Assembly: GCA_024707365.1 (NCBI GenBank) | Contig: JANPZV010000003.1 | Coordinates: 1-64,000, forward strand | Direction of reading: 5' to 3' | Origin: Terricaulis sp. | GTDB lineage: Bacteria > Pseudomonadota > Alphaproteobacteria > Caulobacterales > Aquidulcibacteraceae | Length of the DNA stretch: 64,000 bases | Part shown: positions 47,227 to 56,278 of the stretch, piece after piece | Layout of the letters: each line of letters begins with the position of its first letter | Position numbering within the stretch: the first letter of the stretch is position 1 | The notes under the pieces: model-generated | Seen by the model: only the letters and a program-made list of their open reading frames with translations | What the model was told of the DNA's origin: nothing | The model's database searches: none | Translations under genes and position numbers: made by a program

Positions 47227-48168
47227 GTGAGCGCAGATAATAAAGACGCCTTGCCGCCATTTGTGAGCCTGCGCGTGTTTGAGGCCGCTGCGCGGCTGCG
47301 CAGCTTCGCGCGCGCGGCTGAGGAATTGGGCGTCAGCGCCGGGGCGGTAAGCCAGCACATCCGAGTATTGGAAGATTATGCCGGCCAGCCGCTCTTCCGG
47401 CGCCTGGGGCGCGGGGTGGAGCTCACGGAGGCGGGGCAAAGCGCGTTTGCTCATGCTGGCGCGGCGATGGCGGAGATGATTCAGGCGGGGCGGGCGATGC
47501 GTGCGGCCACGCGCGGGCGCCGCGTGTCGATTTCGACCGCGCCCTCGTTCGCCTCGAAATGGCTGATCCCGCGCCTCGATCGGTTTCAGGAGCTTTACCC
47601 GGAAACAGAAGTGCGCCTCTCGGCGGACATGGCGCTGGTGGAATTTGCTGGCAGCGATATCGACCTCGCCATCCGCTATGGGCCGGGCGGCTATGAAGGG
47701 CTCTATGCCGAGCGGCTGATGACGGAATCGGTGATCGTCGTGTGCAGCCCCCGCTTGCTTGAGCAAGGCGCGCTCAAAAAGCCGGCCGATCTTGCCGGCG
47801 TGCCGCTGATCCACGATGACGGGCCAGAGCGCGATCCTTCTTGCCCGACCTGGGCGATGTGGTTCGCGGCGCGTGGCGTGAAGCGGCCTGAGAACGAGCG
47901 CGGCCTGCGGTTTAATCAATCGAGCCTCGCCATTGAGGCGGCGGTCGCCGGCAAGGGGCTGGCGCTGGCCAAGCGGCAATTGGCGCTGCGCGATATCGCT
48001 GATGGGCGCTTGGTCGCCCCGCTGTCGGAGACGGATTCGCCGGTGAATTTCGCCTATTGGCTGGTCTGGCCGCGCGGGCGGCGCTTTGAGGCGGCGCAGG
48101 TGGCGTTCCTGGAATGGTTGCGCGCCGAGGCCATGGAAGGCGATTCCGTCGCCGACCAAACCGCATAA
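47227..48168 (+). CDS. LysR-type transcriptional regulator (GcvA-like)
   Basis: This 313-residue regulator has the N-terminal helix-turn-helix SLRVFEAAARLRSFARAAEE, LGVSAGAVSQHIRVLEDYAG and QPLFRRLGRGVELTEAG. The effector domain has SISTAPSFASKWLIPRLDRF, DIDLAIRYGPG and FNQSSLAIEAAVAGKGLAL, the latter typical of the GcvA subgroup. The start is GTG at 47227. It is divergent from the his operon and lies 142 bases upstream of cysI on the same strand. A role in sulfur assimilation, as for CysB-like LysR proteins, is possible but not shown. Confidence 0.92.
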   Translation: MSADNKDALPPFVSLRVFEAAARLRSFARAAEELGVSAGAVSQHIRVLEDYAGQPLFRRLGRGVELTEAGQSAFAHAGAAMAEMIQAGRAMRAATRGRRVSISTAPSFASKWLIPRLDRFQELYPETEVRLSADMALVEFAGSDIDLAIRYGPGGYEGLYAERLMTESVIVVCSPRLLEQGALKKPADLAGVPLIHDDGPERDPSCPTWAMWFAARGVKRPENERGLRFNQSSLAIEAAVAGKGLALAKRQLALRDIADGRLVAPLSETDSPVNFAYWLVWPRGRRFEAAQVAFLEWLRAEAMEGDSVADQTA

Positions 48169-48310
48169 ACTACAGTGATGTAGTGGGGTATTAGGCGGGC
48201 TGACGCTACGCTTAAGCCAAGCGGTCTACCTTCGGCTTGGGCCGGTCGGCATGGTCCTCCGCTCTAAAAGGCGGCGCTTCGCGGCCGCGAAGCTGGGTTT
48301 GGGCCGACTA

Positions 48311-49961
48311 ATGTACCGCTACGACGCCGTCGATCGCCTCATCGTAGAGGAGCGCGTGGCGCAATTCCGTGATCAGACCCGCCGCTATCTTGCGGGCGAG
48401 TTGGATGAGGATGCGTTCAGGCCGCTGCGGCTGCAGAACGGGCTCTATATTCAGCGCTACGCGCCGATGCTGCGCATCGCCATTCCTTATGGCGCGCTTT
48501 CCACCACGCAGCTGCGCAAACTAGCGGACATCGCCCGCCGCTATGATCGCGGCTACGCCCATTTCACCACGCGGCAGAACATTCAGTACAATTGGGTGCG
48601 CGTTGAGGATGTGCCTGACATTCTGGGCGATCTCGCGAGCGTATCAATGCACGCGATTCAAACCAGCGGCTCATGCGTCCGCAACGTGACGACGGATGCT
48701 TTAGCCGGTGTGGCCGCCGATGAGATCGTCGATCCGCGCCCCTATTGCGAAATCTTGCGGCAATGGTCGACGGTGCATCCAGAATTCGCGCATTTGCCGC
48801 GCAAGTTCAAAGTGGCGTTCAACGGCGCCAAGGAAGACCGCGCGGCCACGCCGGTGCACGATCTTGCGTTTGATCTTGTGCGCGATGACGCGGGCGAGGT
48901 GCGCGTTGTCGTGAAGGTCGGCGGCGGGCAAGGGCGCACGCCGCGCCTGGCCTCGATCATCAAGCGCGATCTGCACTGGAGTGAGCTGCTCAATTACACC
49001 GAGGCCGTGCTGCGCGTGTATAACCGGCTCGGCCGGCGTGACAATATCTTCAAGGCCCGCATCAAAATTCAGGTGCAGGAGCTCGGCGCCGAGGAATTTG
49101 CCCGGCTCACCGATGAGGAATGGTCGCACATCAAGGGCGGGCCCAATACGCTCACGCAAGATGCGCTTGACCGCGTGCGCGGCTATTTCGTGGATCCGCC
49201 GCTTCAGCCGCGTGGTGAAGCATCATCGCGCTTGGCGCTTGGCGCGAACTTCCGCGCCTGGAAGAAGCGCAACCTGGCTGCACACAAGCATGCCGATTAT
49301 GCGGGCGTGAGCATCAGCCTCAAGCGTGAGGGCGTGGCCCCCGGCGATGCAACGGCCGATGAAATGGATTTCATTGCCGATCTTGCCGATCGCTATTCCT
49401 GTGGCGAGGTGCGCGTTTCCTATCACCAGAACCTGATCCTGCCGCACGTCGCCCGCGCCGACCTTGAAGCGCTTTACAGCGCGCTGGACGGCAAGGGACT
49501 TGCGCGCGCCAACATCGATCTGGCGTCCGACATTATCTGCTGCCCCGGCGGGGATTTCTGCTCGCTCGCCAACGCCAAATCGATCCCGCTTTCGGCGCGT
49601 ATCGCTGAGAAGCTGGCGCCCGATCGAGGAGGATCTCGGCGCGATCGCGATCAATGTGTCTGGCTGCATCAATGCCTGCGCGCACCATCATGTCGGGCAT
49701 ATCGGCGTGCTTGGCGTCGAGAAGGCGGGCGAGGATTGGTATCAGGTGTTGATCGGAGGCCGGCCCGATGGCCCGGGCGCGCTCGGCGTGCTGACAGGCA
49801 AGGCTGTGCGTGAAGAGGATGTGCCGGCGATCATTGATCGGCTGGCGCGCCACTATCTCGCGGAGCGCGCGGATGGCGAGAGCTTTATCGCCGCTGTGGA
49901 GCGGCTGGGCGCTGAATCCTTCAAAGCCATGCTGGCGCAAGCGGAGCATGAACCGGCATGA
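48311..49961 (+). CDS. cysI: Nitrite/sulfite reductase hemoprotein (single-base insertion)
   Basis: This siroheme and [4Fe-4S] enzyme reduces sulfite to sulfide. Motifs are GLYIQRYAPMLRIAIPYGAL, GYAHFTTRQNIQYNW, IQTSGSCVRNVTTD, FKVAFNGAKEDRAA and VGGGQGRTP in the first half. Cluster cysteines are IICCPGGDFCSLANAKS and, after the shift, INVSGCINACAHHHVGHIG. Removing one C from 49619-49621 joins LAPIEEDLGAIAINVSG. Corrected length is about 549 residues. The ATG at 48311 is chosen over upstream codons. As first gene of the cys operon its context indicates assimilatory sulfite, not nitrite, reduction. It overlaps the next gene by 4 bases. Confidence 0.93.
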
Positions 49962-51202
49962 GCTTGATCATCGAACTTGACGCAGATGGCCCGCAGGTGC
50001 GCGGCCAGGCGCCTGAGCGCGCGGCGCCGGCGCCGCCGAAGCCGGCCAATGAAGGCCACGGGGATATGCGTAAAAAGATTGTCCCGGTGGTGAAGCCGGC
50101 TGCGGGCCCTTCGGCGAGCGCGTGGGAGGGCGGGGCCTATGTGTCGATGCAGCAATGGCTTGATGGCGAGCCGGAGGGGGGCGCAATTCTGCTTCAGCCG
50201 GGCGACGATGTGCGCGCGCTGGACGGGCGCATCGGCAACGCCGCGCTGATTTCGGTGGACTTTCATCGCATCAATGATGGGCGCGGCTATAGCCACGCGT
50301 TCTTGCTGCGCAATCGGCTCAAATATCGGGGCCGGTTGCGGGCGCTGGGCGCGGTGACGGCCGATCAAGTGTACGCGATGGCGCGTGTCGGATTCGATTC
50401 CTTCGCGCTGCGGGCCGATCAAAAGGCCGAAGTGGCGCTGAGCGCGCTTGAGAGCTTTTCAACGCCCTATCAAGGCGCCGTCGTCGCGGGCGATGCAGCG
50501 GCGCGGCGCGATGCGAACGCCCGCGCGCGCGTGCGGCTGCTGGAGCGATCGCTGACAGAGATCGCGGCGCGGCATGAGCGGCCGGCGCTTGCCTCCAGTC
50601 TTTCCGCTGAGGACATGGTGGTCACCGATGTGATCGCGCGGCTGGGCTTGCCGATCGATGTGTTCACGCTCGATACCGGCCGTTTGCACGAAGAGACGCT
50701 GGCGCTGATCGCGCAAACCGAAAAGCGCTATGGCATCACGCTCGCGGTGCATCGCCCCGATGATGAGGCGGTGCAGGAGTTCGTCGCGCGCTACGGGCGT
50801 GATGGATTTTATGAGGGGCTGCCCCAACGCAAGGCGTGTTGCTTCGTGCGCAAGGTGCTGCCGCTGGGCCGCGCGCTGGAAGGGCGTGACGCCTGGATCA
50901 CTGGCCAGCGCCGCGAACAAGCGCTCAGCCGTGGCGCGCTGGCCGAAGCCGAGCAAGACGCCGAACGCGGTATCGCCAAATATAATCCGCTTGCCGAGTG
51001 GAGCTGGGCCGATGTGCTCGCCTACGCGGGGCAATACGATATTCCGATGAGCGCGCTCTATGCGCGCGGGTACGTATCCATTGGCTGCGCACCCTGCACC
51101 AAGGCGATCCGCCCTGGCGAGGATCCGCGCAATGGCCGGTGGTGGTGGGAAAATCAGGACGGCAAAGAATGCGGCTTGCATACGAACACGGTGGCGCGCT
51201 GA
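49958..51202 (+). CDS. cysH: DUF934 domain fused to adenylyl-sulfate (APS/PAPS) reductase
   Basis: This 414-residue protein has two parts. Residues about 1-160 match DUF934 (SVDFHRINDGRGYSHAFLLR, YRGRLRALGAVTADQVYAMA, VGFDSFALR). Residues about 175-414 are CysH: LASSLSAEDMVVTDVIARLG, VFTLDTGRLHEETL, GLPQRKACCFVRKVLPL, WITGQRREQ, VSIGCAPCTKAIRPGEDPR and a final KECGLH. The CC...CxxC set implies a [4Fe-4S] cluster, hence APS rather than PAPS as substrate. The lack of an APS kinase domain on CysN agrees. DUF934 is usually a separate gene next to cysH. The fusion reads in frame with no sign of an indel at the junction. Confidence 0.9.
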   Translation: MSLIIELDADGPQVRGQAPERAAPAPPKPANEGHGDMRKKIVPVVKPAAGPSASAWEGGAYVSMQQWLDGEPEGGAILLQPGDDVRALDGRIGNAALISVDFHRINDGRGYSHAFLLRNRLKYRGRLRALGAVTADQVYAMARVGFDSFALRADQKAEVALSALESFSTPYQGAVVAGDAAARRDANARARVRLLERSLTEIAARHERPALASSLSAEDMVVTDVIARLGLPIDVFTLDTGRLHEETLALIAQTEKRYGITLAVHRPDDEAVQEFVARYGRDGFYEGLPQRKACCFVRKVLPLGRALEGRDAWITGQRREQALSRGALAEAEQDAERGIAKYNPLAEWSWADVLAYAGQYDIPMSALYARGYVSIGCAPCTKAIRPGEDPRNGRWWWENQDGKECGLHTNTVAR

Positions 51203-52131
51203 TGGCTGGCGAAGCGCTGGAAGCGCAAGCGCCGCATGTGGCGGCGGCGCGCTTGGATCGGCTGGAAGCCGAGGCCGTGCATATCCTGCGCGAGCTTGCG
51301 TTCTACGAGCGCGCAGCGATCATGTTTTCCGGCGGTAAAGATAGCGCGGTGCTGCTGCACGTCGCGATCAAGGCGTTCGCGCCCGCGCGCGCGCCGTTCC
51401 GGCTGTTGCATATCGATACCGGGCACAATTACCCGGAGGTGATCGCCTATCGCGATGCGCGCGCGAAAGAAACCGGCCTCACGCTTATCGTGCGCGAAGT
51501 GGAGGATTCCATTCGCCGCGGCAGCGTGCGCCTGGCCAGCGCCACCGCCAGCCGCAACGCCGCCCAGGCGGTGACGTTAACGGAAGCGCAGCAGGAATTT
51601 GAGTTCGACGCGCTGATCGGGGGCGCGCGCCGCGATGAAGAGAAGGCCCGCGCCAAGGAGCGCATATTCTCACATCGAGACGCTTTTGCGCCTGGCAGCC
51701 CTCGCGCGCAGCGGCCAGAGCTTTGGGGACTCTACAACCGCCATATCGGCGTGGGCGAGAACATGCGCGTTTTCCCGCTCTCCAATTGGACCGAGGCGGA
51801 TATTTGGGCCTACATCGTGCGTGAACGCATTGAATTGCCCTCGCTCTATTTCACGCATGAGCGCGATGTGGTGCGGCGGGATGGCTTGCTGTTTCCGGTC
51901 ACCCAGCTTACGCCGCCGCAGGAAGGCGAGGTGGCCGAGCGGATCAAGGTGCGCTTCCGTACGGTCGGCGATATCACCTGCACCTGCCCGGTTGAGAGCT
52001 TCGCGGCGGACGCGATCGACGTGTTGACCGAAACGCTGACGGCCGCGGTCTCCGAGCGCGGCGCGACGCGCATGGACGATCGCGCCAACGCCGCGGCCAT
52101 GGAACGCCGCAAGCTTGAAGGATATTTCTAA
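51202..52131 (+). CDS. cysD: Sulfate adenylyltransferase subunit 2
   Basis: This 309-residue ATP-pyrophosphatase-fold subunit makes APS from sulfate and ATP, with CysN. Motifs are AAIMFSGGKDSAVLLHVAIK (P-loop), LLHIDTGHNYPEVIAYRDA, DALIGGARRDEEKARAKERI, VFPLSNWTEADIWAYI, TQLTPPQEGE-type region and FRTVGDITCTCPVES. The ATG at 51202 overlaps the cysH stop by one base. The longer upstream frame overlaps cysH and is not used. It ends one base into cysN. Confidence 0.96.
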   Translation: MAGEALEAQAPHVAAARLDRLEAEAVHILRELAFYERAAIMFSGGKDSAVLLHVAIKAFAPARAPFRLLHIDTGHNYPEVIAYRDARAKETGLTLIVREVEDSIRRGSVRLASATASRNAAQAVTLTEAQQEFEFDALIGGARRDEEKARAKERIFSHRDAFAPGSPRAQRPELWGLYNRHIGVGENMRVFPLSNWTEADIWAYIVRERIELPSLYFTHERDVVRRDGLLFPVTQLTPPQEGEVAERIKVRFRTVGDITCTCPVESFAADAIDVLTETLTAAVSERGATRMDDRANAAAMERRKLEGYF

Positions 52132-53387
52132 TGGATGGCGGCGCAGCACACGGCGCGGCGCGCTCCTGGAGCGGCCAGCAGATCCGCTTCATGACGGCGG
52201 GCAGCGTCGATGACGGCAAATCCACCTTGATCGGCAGGCTTCTGCTCGATCCGCATGCGCTGATGCGCGATCAGGCAGCCGGCCTTGAGGGCGATGATAT
52301 CGATCTCGCCGCGTTGACCGATGGGCTCGAAGCCGAGCGCGCGCAGGGCATCACGATCGATGTGGCCTATCGCTATTTCGCCACGCCGCGCACCAGCTTC
52401 ATCATCGCGGACGCCCCAGGGCACGAGCAATACACGCGCAACATGGTCACCGCCGCGAGCGTCTCTGACGTTGCGGTGCTGGTGATTGACGCCGCGCGCG
52501 TTGAAAACGGCCAGCTCAAGCCGCAAACGCGCCGCCATGCGGCGGTGGCGGGGCTGATGGGGCTCGATCTCATCGTTGTCGTGAACAAGATGGATCTGGT
52601 TGGCTGGTCGCAGGAGCGGTTTGACGAGGTTCGCACCGCATTTGGCGACGTGGCCGGCTTGCTCGGCCTGAAGAACATCGCCTTCACGCCGGTTTCGGCC
52701 AAGCGCGGGGATAATATCGTGCGCCGCGGCGGCGCCGATTGGTATGACGGCCCAACGCTTGTGGAGCAGCTTGAGAGCGCGCGCCCGCGCGAGAGCCAGG
52801 CGGATGGCCCTTTGCGCTTGCCGGTTCAGGTTGTGCTGCGTCATGGCGGCACGCGCTATTATGCCGGGCGCATCGAATCTGGCGCCGTGCGGCCCGGTGA
52901 TAAAGTGCGCGTGGGCCCCGCCGCTGTGGAAGCCAGCGTGGCGCAAGTACGCATCGGCGGCGTTGGCGTTGCGCGCGCGGAGGCGGGCGCTTCGGTGGCC
53001 TTGGAGCTGGCCGAGGATCGCGATTTGGCGCAGGGCGGCGTCATCGCGGACGCGCAGGTGCGCTATACGCGGCGCTTTGCCGCCGATCTTTGCTGGCTTG
53101 ATGAAAACGCCTGGGTGCGTGGGCGCCGCTACAGGCTCCGCCAGGGTGCGCTCGAAACCCAAGCGCTGATTGAAGATGTGCGCTTTGTGCGTGATATGAG
53201 CAGCCTGGCCGAAGCGCCCGCGAGCGGGCTCAAGCTCAACGACATCGCGCGTGTGAGCATCGGCGCACGCGACCCGATCCTAGCTGATCTCTATGACGAC
53301 TTGCCGGGCACCGGCGCGTTCGTCTTGTTCGATCCTGACACCAACCAAACCGCCGCCGCCGGCATGATCAGGGAGATTTTGCCGTGA
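52131..53387 (+). CDS. cysN: Sulfate adenylyltransferase subunit 1 (GTPase)
   Basis: This 418-residue EF-Tu-like GTPase drives APS formation. Motifs are GSVDDGKSTLIGRLL (G1), AQGITIDVAYRYF (G2), IADAPGHEQYTRNMVTAAS (G3), VVNKMDLVGW (G4) and FTPVSAKRGDNI (G5). Domains II and III follow (LRLPVQVVLRHGGTRYYAGR, RPGDKVRVGP). It lacks the C-terminal APS kinase (CysC) extension often fused in alphaproteobacteria, which fits the APS-type reductase upstream. It overlaps cysD by one base and the next gene by 4. Confidence 0.96.
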   Translation: MDGGAAHGAARSWSGQQIRFMTAGSVDDGKSTLIGRLLLDPHALMRDQAAGLEGDDIDLAALTDGLEAERAQGITIDVAYRYFATPRTSFIIADAPGHEQYTRNMVTAASVSDVAVLVIDAARVENGQLKPQTRRHAAVAGLMGLDLIVVVNKMDLVGWSQERFDEVRTAFGDVAGLLGLKNIAFTPVSAKRGDNIVRRGGADWYDGPTLVEQLESARPRESQADGPLRLPVQVVLRHGGTRYYAGRIESGAVRPGDKVRVGPAAVEASVAQVRIGGVGVARAEAGASVALELAEDRDLAQGGVIADAQVRYTRRFAADLCWLDENAWVRGRRYRLRQGALETQALIEDVRFVRDMSSLAEAPASGLKLNDIARVSIGARDPILADLYDDLPGTGAFVLFDPDTNQTAAAGMIREILP

Positions 53388-54130
53388 CGGGGATTGTTTA
53401 TCTTGTTGGCGCCGGCCCTGGCGCGGCCGACCTGCTGACGCTGCGCGCGGCGCGGCTTTTGGCCGAGGCGGATGTGGTGCTGTACGACGCGCTGGTGAGC
53501 GCCGATGTGCTGGCGCTGGCCGAGAAGGCCAAGCTTTATAATGTCGGCAAGCGTGCAGGGCGCGCTTCGGTGGACCAGCGCTTTATTTGCCGGCTTTTGG
53601 CGCGCATGGGGCAGCGGCATAGCGTCGTGGTCCGTCTCAAAGGCGGCGATCCGCATCTGTTCGCCCGCGCGGCCGAAGAGATCGATGCGTGCCGCGCCGT
53701 CGGCGTGCCGGTGGTGACGGTGCCCGGCGTGAGCGCTGGTTTTGCAGCAGCATCGGCGCTCGGCGTTTCGCTTACCGCGCGCGGCGTTTCGCGCTCGGTG
53801 ACGTTCGTGACGCCAGCGAAAGGGCGGGGCGAGGCTGAGAACGCCCATTGGGCCGAAGCCGCGGCGGCGGCGGAAACGGCGGTGATTTACATGGGCGCGG
53901 GCGAGGCGTCGCGTGTCAGCGAGGCTTTGATTGCGCGCGGCGTGCCCAGCCAGCGCCCCGTCGCGGTGATTGAGAGCGCTTCAACGGCCGAGCAGCGCGT
54001 GCTGCGCGGCGTGTTGGCGGATTTGCCGGAACTTGCCGCGCAGATAGGCGTTGGCCCTGCGCTGATGATTGTCGGTGAAATCGCCGCCTCGGCGCGTGCG
54101 GCGCTGGATATTGCAGAGGCCGCGGCATGA
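53384..54130 (+). CDS. cobA: Uroporphyrinogen-III C-methyltransferase (SUMT)
   Basis: This 248-residue SAM methyltransferase makes precorrin-2, the first step to siroheme, the cofactor of CysI. Motifs are VYLVGAGPGAADLLTLRAAR, VVLYDALVSADVLAL, VVVRLKGGDPHLFARAAEEI, VPVVTVPGVSAGFAAASALG, SLTARGVSRSVTFVT and TAVIYMGAGEA. The start is GTG at 53384, overlapping the cysN stop. With the next gene it replaces the three-domain CysG of enterobacteria. Confidence 0.95.
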   Translation: MTGIVYLVGAGPGAADLLTLRAARLLAEADVVLYDALVSADVLALAEKAKLYNVGKRAGRASVDQRFICRLLARMGQRHSVVVRLKGGDPHLFARAAEEIDACRAVGVPVVTVPGVSAGFAAASALGVSLTARGVSRSVTFVTPAKGRGEAENAHWAEAAAAAETAVIYMGAGEASRVSEALIARGVPSQRPVAVIESASTAEQRVLRGVLADLPELAAQIGVGPALMIVGEIAASARAALDIAEAAA

Positions 54131-54681
54131 TCCCGCTTTATCTTGATCCGGCGCGTGCGCGTATCGCGCTGATCGGGCGTGGAACGCTCGCGTTGCGGCG
54201 TCTGCAATGGCTGATCGGCGGCGGGGCCGCGCCAGATGTTTGGTCTGACGCGCCGAGTTTGGAGCTAGAACAAGCCGCTGGCGCCGCCCTGCGCCACACA
54301 TTGCCTGAACGCCGGGCGCTTTCGGCATACCAAGCGATCTGGATCGCCGATCTGCCGCGTGATGAAGCGGATGTGATTGCCTCGCAGGCGCGCGAGGGCA
54401 ATGTTCTTGTCAATGTCGAGGATGTTCCGGCGCTCTGTGATTTTCATACCCCGGCGGTGTTGCGGCGCGGCAAGCTTGTTCTAAGCGCCGGCACGGGCGG
54501 GGCGAGCCCGGCTGTGGCCCGCGCCGCGCGCGAGCGTCTGGAGGCGGCTTTCCCCGAAGCATGGGCCCCGGCGCTTGACGCGATAGCGGCCTCCCGCGCA
54601 AATTTGCGCGCAGAGGGCGCAAATTTTGATGCGCTGGTTGACGACGCGCGCACGCGGCTTGCGCAGCACGGATTGATCTGA
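54127..54681 (+). CDS. Precorrin-2 dehydrogenase / sirohydrochlorin ferrochelatase-like protein (siroheme synthase N-terminal domain)
   Basis: This 184-residue protein resembles the Met8p/CysG N-terminal domain that oxidises precorrin-2 and may insert iron. It has the nucleotide-binding start IALIGRGTLALRRLQWL, then IWIADLPRDEADVIASQARE, VLVNVEDVPALCDFHTPAVL, LVLSAGTGGASPAVARAARE and a helical C-terminus. The Asp of the family active site appears to lie in the NVEDVPALCDF region. It overlaps cobA by 4 bases and lies 3 bases before the TauE gene. Whether it also chelates iron is unproven. Confidence 0.88.
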   Translation: MIPLYLDPARARIALIGRGTLALRRLQWLIGGGAAPDVWSDAPSLELEQAAGAALRHTLPERRALSAYQAIWIADLPRDEADVIASQAREGNVLVNVEDVPALCDFHTPAVLRRGKLVLSAGTGGASPAVARAARERLEAAFPEAWAPALDAIAASRANLRAEGANFDALVDDARTRLAQHGLI

Positions 54682-54684
54682 TCG

Positions 54685-55450
54685 ATGGACGCGTTTTTCT
54701 GGCAGTCTGTCTTGGTGGGGTTTCTCGCCCAATTCGTCGATGGCGCGTTGGGGATGGCTTACGGGCTTGTCTCCACCTCGTTCCTTTTGGCGCTTGGGGT
54801 GCCGCCCGCGCACGCGAGCGCGGCGGTGCACACAGCGGAGATTTTCACGACTGGCGCTTCGGGCGCCGCGCACGCTTGGCGGCGCAACGTAAATTGGAAA
54901 TTGGTGGCGCGTCTTGCGCCGGCGGGCGTGCTGGGCGGCGTCGCCGGGGCTGTCACGGTGTCCTACCTGCCGATCGACATCATCAAGCCGATTGTCTCGC
55001 TCTACCTGCTGGGCATGGGCGTGTTTGTGTTGTGGCTCGTGTTTCGCAATCCGCCGCAGAAGCCGGTGGGCGCCGGAGGGCGCGGTGGGTGTCGGCTTGG
55101 TGGGCGGGTTTTTGGATGCTGCTGGCGGGGGCGGTTGGGGGCCAATCTCCACAACAACGCTTCTGGGGCGGGGCCATCCGCCGCGTGAGGCTGTGGGCAG
55201 TGTAAATCTTTCAGAGTTTTTCGTCACCGCCGCGATTTCAGCGACCTTTTTCATGACGCTCGGGAGCGTGCGTTGGAGCGATATCGCCGGGTTGCTGATC
55301 GGCGGGGTGGCGGCCGCGCCCTTGGCGGCCTTCGCGGTCAGTAAGGTTAAGCCGCGCGTGCTGATGGGCGTGATCGGGTGCTTCATTTCGACGCTGGCGC
55401 TCTACCAGATCATCTCTGCTTTTCCGTATCTTACATTTTGGCGTCATTGA
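54685..55450 (+). CDS. TauE/SafE sulfite exporter family membrane protein (single-base insertion)
   Basis: The corrected protein has about 254 residues and about seven helices. The first frame has VLVGFLAQFVDGALGMAYGL, VPPAHASAAVHTAEIFTTG and RLAPAGVLGGVAGAVTVSYL. The second continues with VGVGLVGGFLDAAGGGGWGP, STTTLLGRGHPPREAVGSVN and EFFVTAAISATFFMTLGS. These are the paired GxxDAxxGxG and ST-rich motifs of the family. Removing one G from the GGG at 55078-55080 joins the halves. Located among cys genes, it probably exports excess sulfite or moves a related sulfur anion; this is inference from context. Confidence 0.92.
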
Positions 55451-55474
55451 GCGTTTTGGGGTAGTTTAGCGTCC

Positions 55475-56278
55475 ATGGCAGATCAGGCAGGCATCGTCGC
55501 GCCGCCCCCGGCGAGCGTTTCAGTCGCGCGCGTTACGGCGGTTAAGCATTACACCGACTCGCTGTTTGCCTTTTCGTGCGAGCGGCCGGCGAGCTTCCGC
55601 TTCCGCTCAGGCGAGTTTGTCATGATCGGGCTGATGAACGGCCCCAAGCCGCTATTGCGCGCCTATTCGATCGCCAGCCCCGCCTGGGATGAGCAGCTTT
55701 CATTCTATTCGATTAAAGTGCCCGATGGGCCGCTGACGAGCCGGCTGCAGCATATCAAGGTTGGCGATGAGGTGCTTGTCGGCAAGAAGCCGACAGGCAC
55801 GCTGGTGCTCGATGCGCTCACGCCCGGCAAGCGGCTTTTTCTTGTCTCCACCGGCACGGGCGTCGCCCCGTTCGCCAGTCTCATCCGTGAGCCGGAAACC
55901 TATGAGCGCTACGAGGAGGTGATCCTCACCCACACCTGCCGCACTGCGGCCGAGCTGGTTTACGGCGCCGAGGTGGTTGAGGCGGCCAAGCAAGATCCGC
56001 TGGTGGGCGAAGAGGCGTCCGCCAAGCTGCGGCTTGTCACCAGCGTGACGCGGGAGGCCCATCCGCTTGAAGGGCGGATCACAACGCTGATCGAAAACGG
56101 CGCGTTGTTTGAGCATCTGGGCGCGGCCCCGCTCAATCCGGAAAGCGATCGGATTATGATCTGCGGCTCGGCGGCGGTGCTGCAGGCGATGAAAACGCTG
56201 TGCGAAGCGCATGGCTTTATCGAAGGCGCCAATAGCGAGCCCGCCAGCTTCGTGATTGAGCGCGCCTTCGCCGGCTAG
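55475..56278 (+). CDS. fpr: Ferredoxin-NADP+ reductase
   Basis: This 267-residue bacterial-type FNR has an FAD domain with FRSGEFVMIGLMNG and LLRAYSIASPAWDEQLSFYS, a FAD/phosphate stretch KKPTGTLVLDAL, and an NADP domain with LFLVSTGTGVAPFASLIREP, VILTHTCRTAAELVYG and IMICGSAAVLQAMKTL. The ATG at 55475 follows 24 bases after the TauE gene. As no CysJ flavoprotein is present, this enzyme with a ferredoxin is the likely electron source for CysI. That role is inference. Its 3' end overlaps the convergent fixK gene by 4 bases. Confidence 0.94.
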   Translation: MADQAGIVAPPPASVSVARVTAVKHYTDSLFAFSCERPASFRFRSGEFVMIGLMNGPKPLLRAYSIASPAWDEQLSFYSIKVPDGPLTSRLQHIKVGDEVLVGKKPTGTLVLDALTPGKRLFLVSTGTGVAPFASLIREPETYERYEEVILTHTCRTAAELVYGAEVVEAAKQDPLVGEEASAKLRLVTSVTREAHPLEGRITTLIENGALFEHLGAAPLNPESDRIMICGSAAVLQAMKTLCEAHGFIEGANSEPASFVIERAFAG

